Part shown: one piece after another, positions 1 to 5,488 of the stretch
Layout: each line of letters begins with the position of its first letter
Numbering within the stretch: position 1 is the first letter of the stretch
Assembly (NCBI GenBank): GCA_001766965.1
Contig: MEKM01000110.1
Coordinates: forward strand, 1 to 5,488
Origin: Acidobacteria bacterium RIFCSPHIGHO2_01_FULL_67_28
Lineage (GTDB): Bacteria; Acidobacteriota; Terriglobia; Acidiferrales; 2-02-FULL-67-57
Length of the DNA stretch: 5,488 nt
Reading direction: 5' to 3'
Made by a program: the position numbers and the translations under genes
Notes under the pieces: generated by a model
The model's database searches: none
Told to the model about the DNA's origin: nothing
What the model saw: the letters and a program-made list of their open reading frames with translations, nothing else

Positions 1-10
1 CCATCGAGTT

Positions 11-2983
11 CTAGGCTCCTTTCGGGCGGCCGGTTCGGCGCGCGGCGCGCGGGGGCGGAGCGGCGGCTCCGTTGCCCGCCGATGACTTGTCCAGGTCGGC
101 GAGCAGCTGCCGCACGCGGCTGCGCAGCTCCTCCACCCGGAAGGGCTTGGCCAGGAAGGGCAAACGGACCTCGGCCAAGAAATCAGCGGTTTCCCGGGCC
201 AGGGTGTCGCCGGTGGTGAAGAGCAGACGGCGGGCCAGCCCGGACTCGCGGTCGCGCAGGGCGCGGTAGAAAGCCGGGCCGTCCACCTCCGGCATGCGGA
301 TGTCGCAGATGACCAGATGGAAGGGCTGCTCAAAAGCCTCGTAGAGGGCGCGGCGGCTTTCGGTGTGCGCGCGGACTTCGTATCCCTGCTGGCTCAAGGC
401 GTCGGCGATCAGCCGGGCTACGGCCGGCTCGTCGTCCACCACCAGGATGCGCCAGCCGTTTTCCTGCCCCGGGGCCGGAGGCGGAGCGACCGCGACCGCG
501 CTCCCGAGGCCTCGGGACGCCTCCACCCGGTGCCGGGGCAGCCGCACGATGAAGGTGGCGCCTGCGCCCGGCGCACTCTCGACGCCGATGTCGCCGCCGT
601 GCTCCTTGACGATGGCCTGGCAAATGGACAGGCCCAGACCCGTGCCTTCCCGCGGCGGCTTGGTGGTGAAGAAAGGGTCAAAGATATGGGGGAGCACCGC
701 CGGGGCGATGCCGGGGCCGTCGTCGGAGATCCGGACTTCGGCTTGCCCATCGGCGGCGCCGCCCAGCCGGACGCGGATCGTGCCCTGGTCGCGCTGGCTG
801 CGGATGGCCTGCTCGGCGTTGAGCAGCAGGTTGAGGAAGACCTGCTGCAGCTGGTGAGGGTCGGCCCAAACGCTGACGCGCTCCGGCGCGTACTCCCGCG
901 CCACCTGGAGGTTCGCCACCTTGAGCTCGTAGGCGCGCAGCGAGAGGGTGCGCTCGAGGAGCTCGGCCAGGTCCACGGCCTGTTTTTCCGCCTTGGCCTC
1001 GCGGGCGAAGAGCAGCAGGTTCTGCACCACGCGCCCGGCGCGCTGGGCTTCCTGCACCAGCAGGCGCGCCTTCTCCTGCAGCTCCGCCGGGAGCGGAGCG
1101 GCGAGCAAGAGCTGGGCGTAGCCGGCGACGGCGGTCAGCGGGTTGTTCAGCTCGTGGGCGATGCCGGAGACGAGCTGCCCCAGCGAGGCCAGCTTTTCCC
1201 GCTGCAACACCTTGTCCTCCAGCACCCGCTGGGCGGTGATGTCGCGGTAGACCTCGACCCGCCCCACCAGGCGGTGCTGCAGGTCGAGCAGCGGCCGCGC
1301 GAACCGCTCCAGCACGCGCCGGCGCGGTTGCAGGAGATCCACCTCGTCCCAGCAGACCTGGTCGGGGTGCGCCTCGAGGTGCGCCCAGTGGCCGAGCGCC
1401 TGGTCGGGCGCCTGCAGGTGGGGTTTGAGCTCTTCGACCGCCTCGGCTTGCGTGCGCCCGGCCGCAATCTGCTGCGGCCGGACCCCGAAGAGTTGGCTCA
1501 AGCGGTGGTTGGCATAGGCGATGCGCCCCTCGGCGTCGAGCAACCACACCCCGTCGTGGATGGAGTCGAGCAGGCCTTGCAGGCGGGCTTCGCTGACCTG
1601 CAAGGCGTCTTCAGCCTTGTGCTCCCGGGCCGCGTCCTGCACCAGCCCGAGGACCGGCGCGCCGCCGGCCGGGCCGGCCGGAAGCAGCACGAGCTCGAAT
1701 TCCTTCTCCGCCCCGGCCTTCAGCCGCCAGCGGCACCGGCCACGAAAGCCCGGCGGGCGGCGCGTCCGCAGCCAGCCGGCCACCGGCTCCCAGTCGGGCG
1801 GAGACAGGAAATCGGCCAGGGAGCGGCCCGGAAGCTCCCCGGGGGCGTAGCCGGTCCAGTGCAGCAGCGTCGCATTGGCTTCGAGCAGCGCGCCGTCGGC
1901 CGCGAGCAGGAACACGCCCTGGCCGGCGTGGTCGAAAAGAACTTGATAGCGCCGCTCGAGCTGCTCCTCGGCGCGGCGCCGGCGCCGCCCCGCCAGTATC
2001 TCCCCCGCCAGGAGCAGCAGCAGCCGGCCCTCTTCTTCTCCCTCCGGCCTCTCCGGCCAATTCCCCCCGCACTCGACCAGCAGCCCCGCCGGGTCGCCCG
2101 GCCCGGGCACGAGCGGCAGCAAGCGCACCGAAGCGTCCCCAGTCGGGAGGACCGCCGAGGCCGACCAGGGCTCCAGCGCCGCCGCCCACGTTTCCGGCGC
2201 GACCGTGAGCCCGCGGGCTTCGCCCAGGGCCTGTTCCCAGGGAAAGCGGGCGTCCCCGAGCGGAAGCTCGGTCGGAAGCCAGTGAGCGGCGCCCGCCGCC
2301 GCCACTTGCCGCAGCGTGTCGCCTTCGCGCTCGTAGAGGGCCGCTGCTTCGGCCGCATCCAGCTCCCGGTAAGCGGCCACCAGACGAAACAGCTCCGAGC
2401 CGGTGGCCCAGGCGCGCCACAGCGCGCTCTCGGCCCGCCGCCAGGCTTCCCGCTGGCGCTCGAGCTGCTCCGAAACCTCCCGCAACCCCACCTGCTCGAG
2501 CCGTCCCCCGAGCGCCGCCGCCACCACCGCCCCGAGTCGCAGCTCCTCCGCGGCGGGCTCGGCGGCGGACTTGGCGAAGCCGCCGAGGACGCAGCCCTGG
2601 GCGCGCCCGCCGGCCAGAACCGGAAGCACCAACAGGCGGGCCGCTTCGTTCAGCGGCGGAGGCAGCAAGCGCCGGCCCGCCTCGCCTTCGGCCAGCCACG
2701 CCGGTTCCCCTTCGGGCAAAGCGCGGTCGAGCTCCGGAAAGGCCTCGAGCGTCAAATCTCCGAAGCACTCCCACTCCGGGGCCGAGGCCGCCAGGGGCTG
2801 CAAGGCCCGCCCGCCCGCGTCCAGCCGCCACAGCGTGACCCCGTCGGCTTCCCACAGGCGCCGCAGAAAGTCGCAGGCTTGTTGGAAAAACTCTTCCGGA
2901 GCTTGCCGGGCGCTTAGGCGCAGGAAGTCGCTTGCCAGCTCAAAGGCCCGAACGCGATCGCTGCGTACCAACCAGCCCGGCAT
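11..2983 (-). CDS. Hybrid sensor histidine kinase (GAF-like x2, PAS x2, HisKA, HATPase, C-terminal receiver)
   Basis: This 990-residue protein is a cytoplasmic signal-sensing kinase that should autophosphorylate on histidine and pass the phosphate to a receiver aspartate. Residues ~25-160 and ~192-330 look like degenerate GAF domains, separated by a charged coiled coil (~163-190). PAS domains follow at ~342-455 (ADGALLEANATLLHWTGY) and ~465-585 (DAEGRIAYANHRLSQLFG). The HisKA H-box is GIAHELNNPL with H610. The ATPase domain shows the N box (NLLLNAEQA, N722), G1 box (DDGPGIA, 754-760), FFTTK and GTGLGLS (780-786). The C-terminal receiver (~845-960) has acidic D850/D851, phospho-acceptor D894 in CDIRMP, T924 and K946. 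The tail after ~965 is short and basic. No HPt domain and no transmembrane segment are seen. The FFTTK...GTGLGLS pattern is typical of NtrB-like kinases that partner NtrC-type regulators, and such a regulator lies upstream. The ATG at 2983 is preceded by AGGA at 2997-2994 (10-nt spacing), which overlaps the stop of the small ORF. Domain calls from H-box to receiver are secure; the GAF calls are tentative. Confidence 0.95.
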   Translation of the reverse strand: MPGWLVRSDRVRAFELASDFLRLSARQAPEEFFQQACDFLRRLWEADGVTLWRLDAGGRALQPLAASAPEWECFGDLTLEAFPELDRALPEGEPAWLAEGEAGRRLLPPPLNEAARLLVLPVLAGGRAQGCVLGGFAKSAAEPAAEELRLGAVVAAALGGRLEQVGLREVSEQLERQREAWRRAESALWRAWATGSELFRLVAAYRELDAAEAAALYEREGDTLRQVAAAGAAHWLPTELPLGDARFPWEQALGEARGLTVAPETWAAALEPWSASAVLPTGDASVRLLPLVPGPGDPAGLLVECGGNWPERPEGEEEGRLLLLLAGEILAGRRRRRAEEQLERRYQVLFDHAGQGVFLLAADGALLEANATLLHWTGYAPGELPGRSLADFLSPPDWEPVAGWLRTRRPPGFRGRCRWRLKAGAEKEFELVLLPAGPAGGAPVLGLVQDAAREHKAEDALQVSEARLQGLLDSIHDGVWLLDAEGRIAYANHRLSQLFGVRPQQIAAGRTQAEAVEELKPHLQAPDQALGHWAHLEAHPDQVCWDEVDLLQPRRRVLERFARPLLDLQHRLVGRVEVYRDITAQRVLEDKVLQREKLASLGQLVSGIAHELNNPLTAVAGYAQLLLAAPLPAELQEKARLLVQEAQRAGRVVQNLLLFAREAKAEKQAVDLAELLERTLSLRAYELKVANLQVAREYAPERVSVWADPHQLQQVFLNLLLNAEQAIRSQRDQGTIRVRLGGAADGQAEVRISDDGPGIAPAVLPHIFDPFFTTKPPREGTGLGLSICQAIVKEHGGDIGVESAPGAGATFIVRLPRHRVEASRGLGSAVAVAPPPAPGQENGWRILVVDDEPAVARLIADALSQQGYEVRAHTESRRALYEAFEQPFHLVICDIRMPEVDGPAFYRALRDRESGLARRLLFTTGDTLARETADFLAEVRLPFLAKPFRVEELRSRVRQLLADLDKSSAGNGAAAPPPRAARRTGRPKGA

Positions 2984-2995
2984 CGGGGTGCGTTC

Positions 2996-3088
2996 CTAGA
3001 AGGGTCGCCGCAGAACCACCCAGCAGATGACCGCATCCGCCAGCACGAAGGCTGCGATGAAGATCAGCCTCCTCCAATGTGTCCCCAT
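2996..3088 (-). CDS. Putative 30-residue single-pass membrane protein upstream of the kinase
   Basis: This is a short ORF of ATG, 29 further codons and TAG. It is preceded by AGGAG at 3102-3098, nine bases before the ATG, a better ribosome binding site than the kinase has. The product begins MGTHWRRLIF, continues with a hydrophobic helix at about residues 8-26 (IAAFVLADAVICWVVL) and ends RRPF. Arginine pairs (R6/R7 and R27/R28) flank the helix, and one aspartate (D18) and one cysteine (C22) lie within it. The stop codon is 12 nt from the kinase ATG and overlaps its Shine-Dalgarno sequence, so translational coupling is likely. I recognise no family. Known small proteins such as MgrB modulate sensor kinases, so a kinase-linked membrane role is a reasonable inference, but no function can be assigned. 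A GTG at 3136 in the same frame could extend the protein by 16 residues, but it lacks a clear ribosome binding site. Confidence 0.55.
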   Translation of the reverse strand: MGTHWRRLIFIAAFVLADAVICWVVLRRPF

Positions 3089-3097
3089 CCTCTTCGG

Positions 3098-3102
3098 CTC
3101 CT
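3098..3102 (-). promoter_or_regulatory. Ribosome binding site of the 30-codon ORF
   Basis: AGGAG reads on the minus strand with nine bases to the ATG at 3088. It supports this ATG over the upstream in-frame GTG at 3136. Confidence 0.55.
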
Positions 3103-3146
3103 GCCTCGGCGCCCCTCGTCCTGCGGGCGTGCTCACTCGCTCGACT

Positions 3147-3163
3147 AAGCAGTCTGGTGGCCA
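3147..3163 (-). promoter_or_regulatory. Possible second sigma-54 promoter, ahead of the small ORF and kinase
   Basis: The minus strand reads TGGCCACCAGACTGCTT. The two near-invariant dinucleotides of sigma-54 promoters are present with correct spacing: GG at 3162-3161 and GC at 3150-3149. TGGC and TGCT also match the consensus TGGCACG-N4-TTGCW, but the intervening CACG and the first T of the -12 element do not. The predicted start is near 3137, leaving a leader of about 49 nt before the small ORF. The site also overlaps a 5-bp inverted repeat (TCTGG-TGG-CCAGA, 3153-3165). It is a moderate match, made more plausible by its position between a sigma-54 activator gene and its likely kinase. Confidence 0.3.
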
Positions 3164-3232
3164 GAGTCCTGCGAAGAAAAGACCATCCAGATCAACGAGA
3201 TACGGTCTCTAGGGAGGAGACGGAAAGGCCGC

Positions 3233-3251
3233 CGGTTTCAAAATGAAACCG
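3233..3251. repeat. Perfect 19-bp inverted repeat after the regulator gene
   Basis: CGGTTTCA-AAA-TGAAACCG has two perfect 8-bp arms and a 3-bp centre. It lies 29 bp beyond the stop codon of the response regulator. As RNA it would form a compact hairpin, but neither strand has a T-run after it: the minus strand continues with GCGGCCTTTCC. It is therefore not a canonical intrinsic terminator. It could act as a weak terminator, an RNA stability or processing hairpin between the regulator and kinase parts of the transcript, or a protein-binding operator. Confidence 0.6.
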
Positions 3252-3280
3252 ACGCACGAAACAGGGAAGCGGGCGACGGG

Positions 3281-4669
3281 CTAGGTTTCGAGCTCGTACT
3301 CTTTGAGCTTGCGGTAGAGCGTGGTCTTGCCGATGCCGAGCAGGCGGGCGGCGAGCAGTTTATCGCCGCCGAGCTCTTCGACCGCCTGCTGGATGGCGCG
3401 CTTCTCGAGCTCGCGCAGCGGCAGGATGCCTTCGCGCGGCGTAGTGCCTGGCGCGGGAGCCGCGGGCGGGACCTGGAGGTTCGAAGGCAGGTCCACCGTG
3501 TGCACCACCGAGCCGGCGCCCAGGGCCAGGGCGCGCTCGATGACGTTCTCAAGCTCGCGCACGTTACCCGGCCAGTCGTAGCTCATCAGCCGCGCCAGGG
3601 CTTCTTCCGAAATCCCGCTGACGGGCCGGGCCGCGTCGCTGAAGCGCTCGAGAAAATGGTGCACCAGCAGCGGGATGTCGCTCTTGCGCTCGCGCAGGGG
3701 CGGCAGCTTCAGGGTGACCACGTTCAGGCGGTAGTAGAGGTCCTTGCGGAAACGCCCCTCGCGCATGGCGGGGTCGAGGTCGCGGTTGGTGGCGGCCACC
3801 ACGCGCACGTCCACCGAAATCCGCTCGGTGCCGCCCACCGGCTTGATCTCCTTCTCCTGCAAGGCGCGCAGCAGCTTCCCCTGCAGGTCGGGCGAGAGCT
3901 CGGCGATTTCATCGAGAAAGAGCGTGCCGCCGTGGGCCATCTCCATCAGCCCGGTCTTCGTCCGCAGCGCCCCGGTGAAGGCGCCCTTGACGTAGCCGAA
4001 GAGCTCCGACTCGATGAGCGTGGGCACCAGCCCGGCGCAGTCGACCGGCACGAAGGGCTTCTCCTTCAGCGGTCCCAGGAAGTGGACGGAGCGCGCCACC
4101 AGCTCCTTTCCCGTCCCGCTCTCGCCCAGGATCAACACGGGGTGGCGGCTCTGGCTCACTTTGAGGATGAGCTTGTAGAGGCGCTGCATCTTGGGCGAGG
4201 TGCCGATCAGGCCGCCGAAGCCCGGCTGGCCGCGCGCCTGCTCGCGCAGGATGCGGTTCTCCTGGGTCAGCTCGAGCTCCTTGAGCGCGTGCTGGAGCTT
4301 GGCCTTGAGGTCGTCGACGTGGAAGGGCTTGGCCAGGTAGTCGCGGGCGCCACGCTTGATGGCCTCGACCGCGGTCTCGACCGAGCCGTAGCCGGTCATC
4401 AGGATCACTTCCACCTGCGGGTGCGCCTGCTTCACCCGCTCGAGCAGCGCCATGCCGCCGGCCGAGGGCATGCGCAGGTCGGCCAGCACCAGGTCCACCC
4501 GCTCGCGGTCGAGCTTGTCGAGCGCCTCCTCGGTCGAGGGCGCTTCCAGCACCGACAGGCCGAGCGACTCGGCCACTTCGCGGCACAAGCCGCACACCGC
4601 TGGCTCGTCGTCGGCTACCAGCACCACCCAGCCCTGGCCGCCCGACCGGCCGTCTTCGCTCACAGCCAT
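3281..4669 (-). CDS. Sigma-54-dependent response regulator, NtrC family
   Basis: This 462-residue transcription activator remodels sigma-54 RNA polymerase after phosphorylation. The N-terminal receiver (~13-128) has acidic D20/D21, phospho-acceptor D64 in LADLRMP, T92 in MTGYGS and K114 in LAKPF. The AAA+ domain (~152-385) shows Walker A GESGTGKE (182-189), the sigma-54 contact loop GAFTGA (229-234), Walker B GGTLFLDEI (247-255), ATNRDL (sensor I), R308/R314 near the nucleotide-sensing finger, and WPGNVREL (366-373, sensor II). The C-terminal Fis-like helix-turn-helix (~420-460) contains LLAARLLGIGKTTLYRKLKEY. Every residue needed for a working activator is visible and the length is standard for the family. 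The start is placed at 4669 because GAGGGGA at 4683-4677 lies seven bases upstream and the receiver fold then begins normally; longer in-frame starts give no recognisable sequence. It is transcribed ahead of the small ORF and hybrid kinase, its likely partner. The target genes cannot be read from this window, apart from probable self-activation. Confidence 0.96.
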   Translation of the reverse strand: MAVSEDGRSGGQGWVVLVADDEPAVCGLCREVAESLGLSVLEAPSTEEALDKLDRERVDLVLADLRMPSAGGMALLERVKQAHPQVEVILMTGYGSVETAVEAIKRGARDYLAKPFHVDDLKAKLQHALKELELTQENRILREQARGQPGFGGLIGTSPKMQRLYKLILKVSQSRHPVLILGESGTGKELVARSVHFLGPLKEKPFVPVDCAGLVPTLIESELFGYVKGAFTGALRTKTGLMEMAHGGTLFLDEIAELSPDLQGKLLRALQEKEIKPVGGTERISVDVRVVAATNRDLDPAMREGRFRKDLYYRLNVVTLKLPPLRERKSDIPLLVHHFLERFSDAARPVSGISEEALARLMSYDWPGNVRELENVIERALALGAGSVVHTVDLPSNLQVPPAAPAPGTTPREGILPLRELEKRAIQQAVEELGGDKLLAARLLGIGKTTLYRKLKEYELET

Positions 4670-4676
4670 CGCGTTG

Positions 4677-4683
4677 TCCCCTC
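4677..4683 (-). promoter_or_regulatory. Ribosome binding site that sets the regulator start
   Basis: GAGGGGA on the minus strand ends seven bases before the ATG at 4669. The upstream in-frame ATG codons at 4687 and 4768 have no comparable site. Starting at 4768 would also place the start upstream of most of the predicted sigma-54 transcript. Confidence 0.7.
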
Positions 4684-4758
4684 GCATGAGTCGCGGCGAG
4701 TGCCCTGCCCGGGCCGCCGCCCCACCAACCCCGTGGCAAGCGTCTTGGCAGGTTGTCT

Positions 4759-4775
4759 TTGCAAGCACGGTTCCA
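4759..4775 (-). promoter_or_regulatory. Sigma-54 (-24/-12) promoter of the response regulator gene
   Basis: The minus strand reads TGGAACCGTGCTTGCAA. Compared with the sigma-54 consensus TGGCACG-N4-TTGCW it keeps TGG, the A and C of the CAC segment, and a perfect TTGCA, with GG (4774-4773) and GC (4762-4761) at the required spacing. Transcription would begin near 4749, giving a leader of about 80 nt with a good ribosome binding site at its end. Because the downstream gene encodes a sigma-54 activator, positive autoregulation is the natural inference. The -24 part overlaps a 13-bp inverted repeat (4771-4783). Confidence 0.7.
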
Positions 4776-4783
4776 TAATGGAA
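4771..4783. repeat. Inverted repeat overlapping the -24 element
   Basis: TTCCAT-A-ATGGAA has two perfect 6-bp arms around one base. Its left arm contains the GG of the -24 sigma-54 element, so any protein bound here would compete with polymerase. Five bases further out lies a 10-bp palindrome, CCCCTAGGGG (4788-4797). Both may be operators; no binding protein can be named. Confidence 0.4.
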
Positions 4784-4832
4784 ACAACCCCTAGGGGCAG
4801 AATCCTACTCCAATCGGGGCAAAAAAGGCAAA

Positions 4833-4891
4833 ATTGCAGGCAATAGTGCAGTCATTCTTGTTTCAGAATGGGAGTGGCTCCCGATACGGGA
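4833..4891. promoter_or_regulatory. Cluster of inverted repeats, candidate activator-binding (enhancer) sites
   Basis: Four short dyads lie side by side: ATTGC-AG-GCAAT (4833-4844), CATTCT-TGTTTC-AGAATG (4853-4870), GGGAG-TGG-CTCCC (4870-4882) and TCCCG-ATA-CGGGA (4879-4891). Their centres fall about 90 to 136 bp upstream of the predicted sigma-54 start at 4749, where NtrC-type activators usually bind. The 18-bp dyad with 6-bp arms is the best single candidate. The last two dyads share CTCCC/TCCCG and would form mutually exclusive hairpins if transcribed. An AT-rich stretch with an A6 tract (4821-4826) lies between the cluster and the promoter and could aid bending. Assignment to the local regulator is inferred from position only. 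Confidence 0.4.
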
Positions 4892-4927
4892 ATTGACGGT
4901 GCCGACGAAACGCTCCGGCTCCCCATC

Positions 4928-4936
4928 TGCTATGCT
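4928..4936 (+). promoter_or_regulatory. Possible extended -10 promoter of the ThiO-like gene
   Basis: TGC-TATGCT fits an extended -10 box (TGN plus a TATNNT hexamer). No good -35 lies 16-18 bp upstream. The nearest TTGACG (4893-4898) is 32 bp away and cannot pair with it. Transcription would start near 4943, only about five bases before the ATG at 4948, so the message would be almost leaderless. This would fit the absence of a Shine-Dalgarno sequence. Confidence 0.3.
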
Positions 4937-4947
4937 GGCTGGCAGCC

Positions 4948-5488
4948 ATGCCCAAGCCCGACATCCTCATCGCCGGTGCCGGCATCATCGGCTGCTCGCT
5001 CGCGCTGCGCCTGGCGGAAGAAAAAGTTGCCGTGCTCGTCCTCGACCGCGGTCAGCCCGGCGAAGAAGCCTCCTGGGCGGCGGCGGGCATGCTGGCGCCG
5101 ACCTCCGAGCACGCGCAAGCCCCGGCCGAGACCGAGCTCGCCGCGGTGAGCGCAGCGCTCTATCCATCCTGGATCGAGAAGCTCGAAGGCCGGATCAAGG
5201 AGCCGCTCGGCTACCGGAGCGAAGGCACTCTGCTCGTCGCCTTCAGCGTCGACGAGGCCGCGCAACTCGCCGGCCTGCCTGGCGAGGCGCTCGCGCCGGA
5301 AGAGGCGCAGCAACGCGAGCCCGCGCTCAACAAGAAGCTGGTCGCCGCGCGTTTCCTCCCGGGCGACCGCCAGGTGGACAACCGCCGCCTCCTGCAGGCC
5401 TTACTGGTCGCCGCCGTAGGCGCCGGGGTCGAGTTCCGCGCCGGCGCGCCGGCGGCCGAGTGGTGGATTGAATCAGGCCGGATGCGCG
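4948..5488 (+). CDS. thiO: FAD-dependent glycine oxidase / D-amino acid oxidase family protein (ThiO-like), 3' truncated by window end
   Basis: The first 180 codons are present; the frame is open at the window edge and the family is usually about 350-380 residues. The N terminus is an FAD-binding Rossmann fold: DILIAGAGIIG with G10-x-G12-x-x-G15, then VLVLDRG with an acidic residue (D33) at the end of the second strand. The SWAAAGMLAP segment (42-51) is the flavin-contacting motif characteristic of ThiO/DAO proteins. YRSEGTLLVAF (89-99), REPAL (123-127) and DNRRLLQAL (144-152) also fit ThiO. Family members oxidise glycine to iminoacetate for the thiazole half of thiamine, or oxidise related amines or D-amino acids. 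The substrate cannot be settled from this half. An in-frame stop at 4894-4896 and no other ATG before 4948 fix the start. There is no obvious ribosome binding site. No TPP riboswitch is recognisable upstream. It is divergent from the two-component genes, and a shared function is not implied. Confidence 0.88.
   Translation, partial: MPKPDILIAGAGIIGCSLALRLAEEKVAVLVLDRGQPGEEASWAAAGMLAPTSEHAQAPAETELAAVSAALYPSWIEKLEGRIKEPLGYRSEGTLLVAFSVDEAAQLAGLPGEALAPEEAQQREPALNKKLVAARFLPGDRQVDNRRLLQALLVAAVGAGVEFRAGAPAAEWWIESGRMR

Noticed and set aside
317..2917. An 866-codon open frame on the plus strand opposite the histidine kinase
   Set aside because: Its translation is low-complexity, rich in Q, R, G and P, with no recognisable domain. 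It is the antisense shadow expected from GC-rich codon usage opposite a gene with clear catalytic motifs.
3140..3181. A 13-codon minus-strand ORF (ATG at about 3198, ending near the TAG at 3145)
   Set aside because: No ribosome binding site, and it is too short and featureless to support as a gene.
3027..3212. A 61-codon plus-strand ORF in the gap between the regulator and kinase genes
   Set aside because: No ribosome binding site precedes its ATG, its composition is S/R/K/P-rich without a domain, and it lies antisense to the better-supported 30-codon ORF.
4734..4750. A sigma-54-like match on the plus strand (TGGCAAGCGTCTTGGCA) facing the ThiO-like gene
   Set aside because: The -12 dinucleotide would be GG instead of the required GC, and shifting the alignment breaks the spacing to the -24 GG.
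4670..4768. A 33-residue N-terminal extension of the response regulator
   Set aside because: The ATG at 4768 lacks a ribosome binding site and would lie upstream of the predicted sigma-54 transcript start (~4749). The extra residues do not resemble receiver sequence. The ATG at 4669 has GAGGGGA at ideal spacing.
3500..4846. A 448-codon open frame on the plus strand opposite the response regulator
   Set aside because: Same reasoning: it lies opposite a gene whose motifs are intact. Its final 22 codons (an ATG at 4778 to the TAG at 4844) have no ribosome binding site.
4779..4947. A TPP riboswitch upstream of the ThiO-like gene
   Set aside because: The conserved CUGAGA-type core and the second helix arm of the THI element are not found in the leader.

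Overview
The window is high-GC bacterial chromosome holding a two-component regulatory locus on the minus strand and, divergent from it, the start of a flavoenzyme gene on the plus strand. Tight gene packing, GC-rich third positions, Shine-Dalgarno sites and sigma-54 signals suggest a Gram-negative-type bacterium with an NtrC-rich regulatory repertoire, such as an acidobacterium, deltaproteobacterium or similar lineage. The sequence alone does not fix the phylum. There are no RNA genes, insertion sequences or CRISPR arrays.

Layout, in minus-strand transcription order. (1) 4670-4947 is a 278-bp divergent control region. It carries a near-consensus sigma-54 (-24/-12) promoter facing the regulator, a cluster of short inverted repeats about 85-140 bp upstream of it (candidate enhancer sites), and a possible extended -10 promoter facing the plus-strand gene. 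(2) 4669-3281 encodes a complete NtrC-family response regulator (receiver, AAA+ sigma-54 activator domain, Fis-type helix-turn-helix). (3) 3280-3089 is a 192-bp gap with a perfect 19-bp inverted repeat and a second, weaker sigma-54-like site. (4) 3088-2996 is a previously uncalled 30-codon ORF with a good ribosome binding site. It encodes a single hydrophobic helix flanked by arginines. (5) 2983-11 encodes a 990-residue soluble hybrid histidine kinase (probably two GAF-like domains, two PAS domains, HisKA, HATPase, C-terminal receiver). On the plus strand, 4948 to the window end is the first 180 codons of a glycine oxidase/ThiO-like FAD enzyme.

How the parts may work together: the kinase is of the NtrB-like class that usually partners NtrC-type regulators, and the regulator activates sigma-54 promoters. 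A sigma-54 promoter upstream of the regulator, and possibly a second upstream of the small ORF and kinase, suggests that the system activates its own expression. The kinase has no membrane segment, so the tiny membrane protein encoded 12 nt before it is an attractive but unproven candidate for an accessory or sensory partner. This small ORF plus the dual sigma-54 architecture is the least conventional part of the window.
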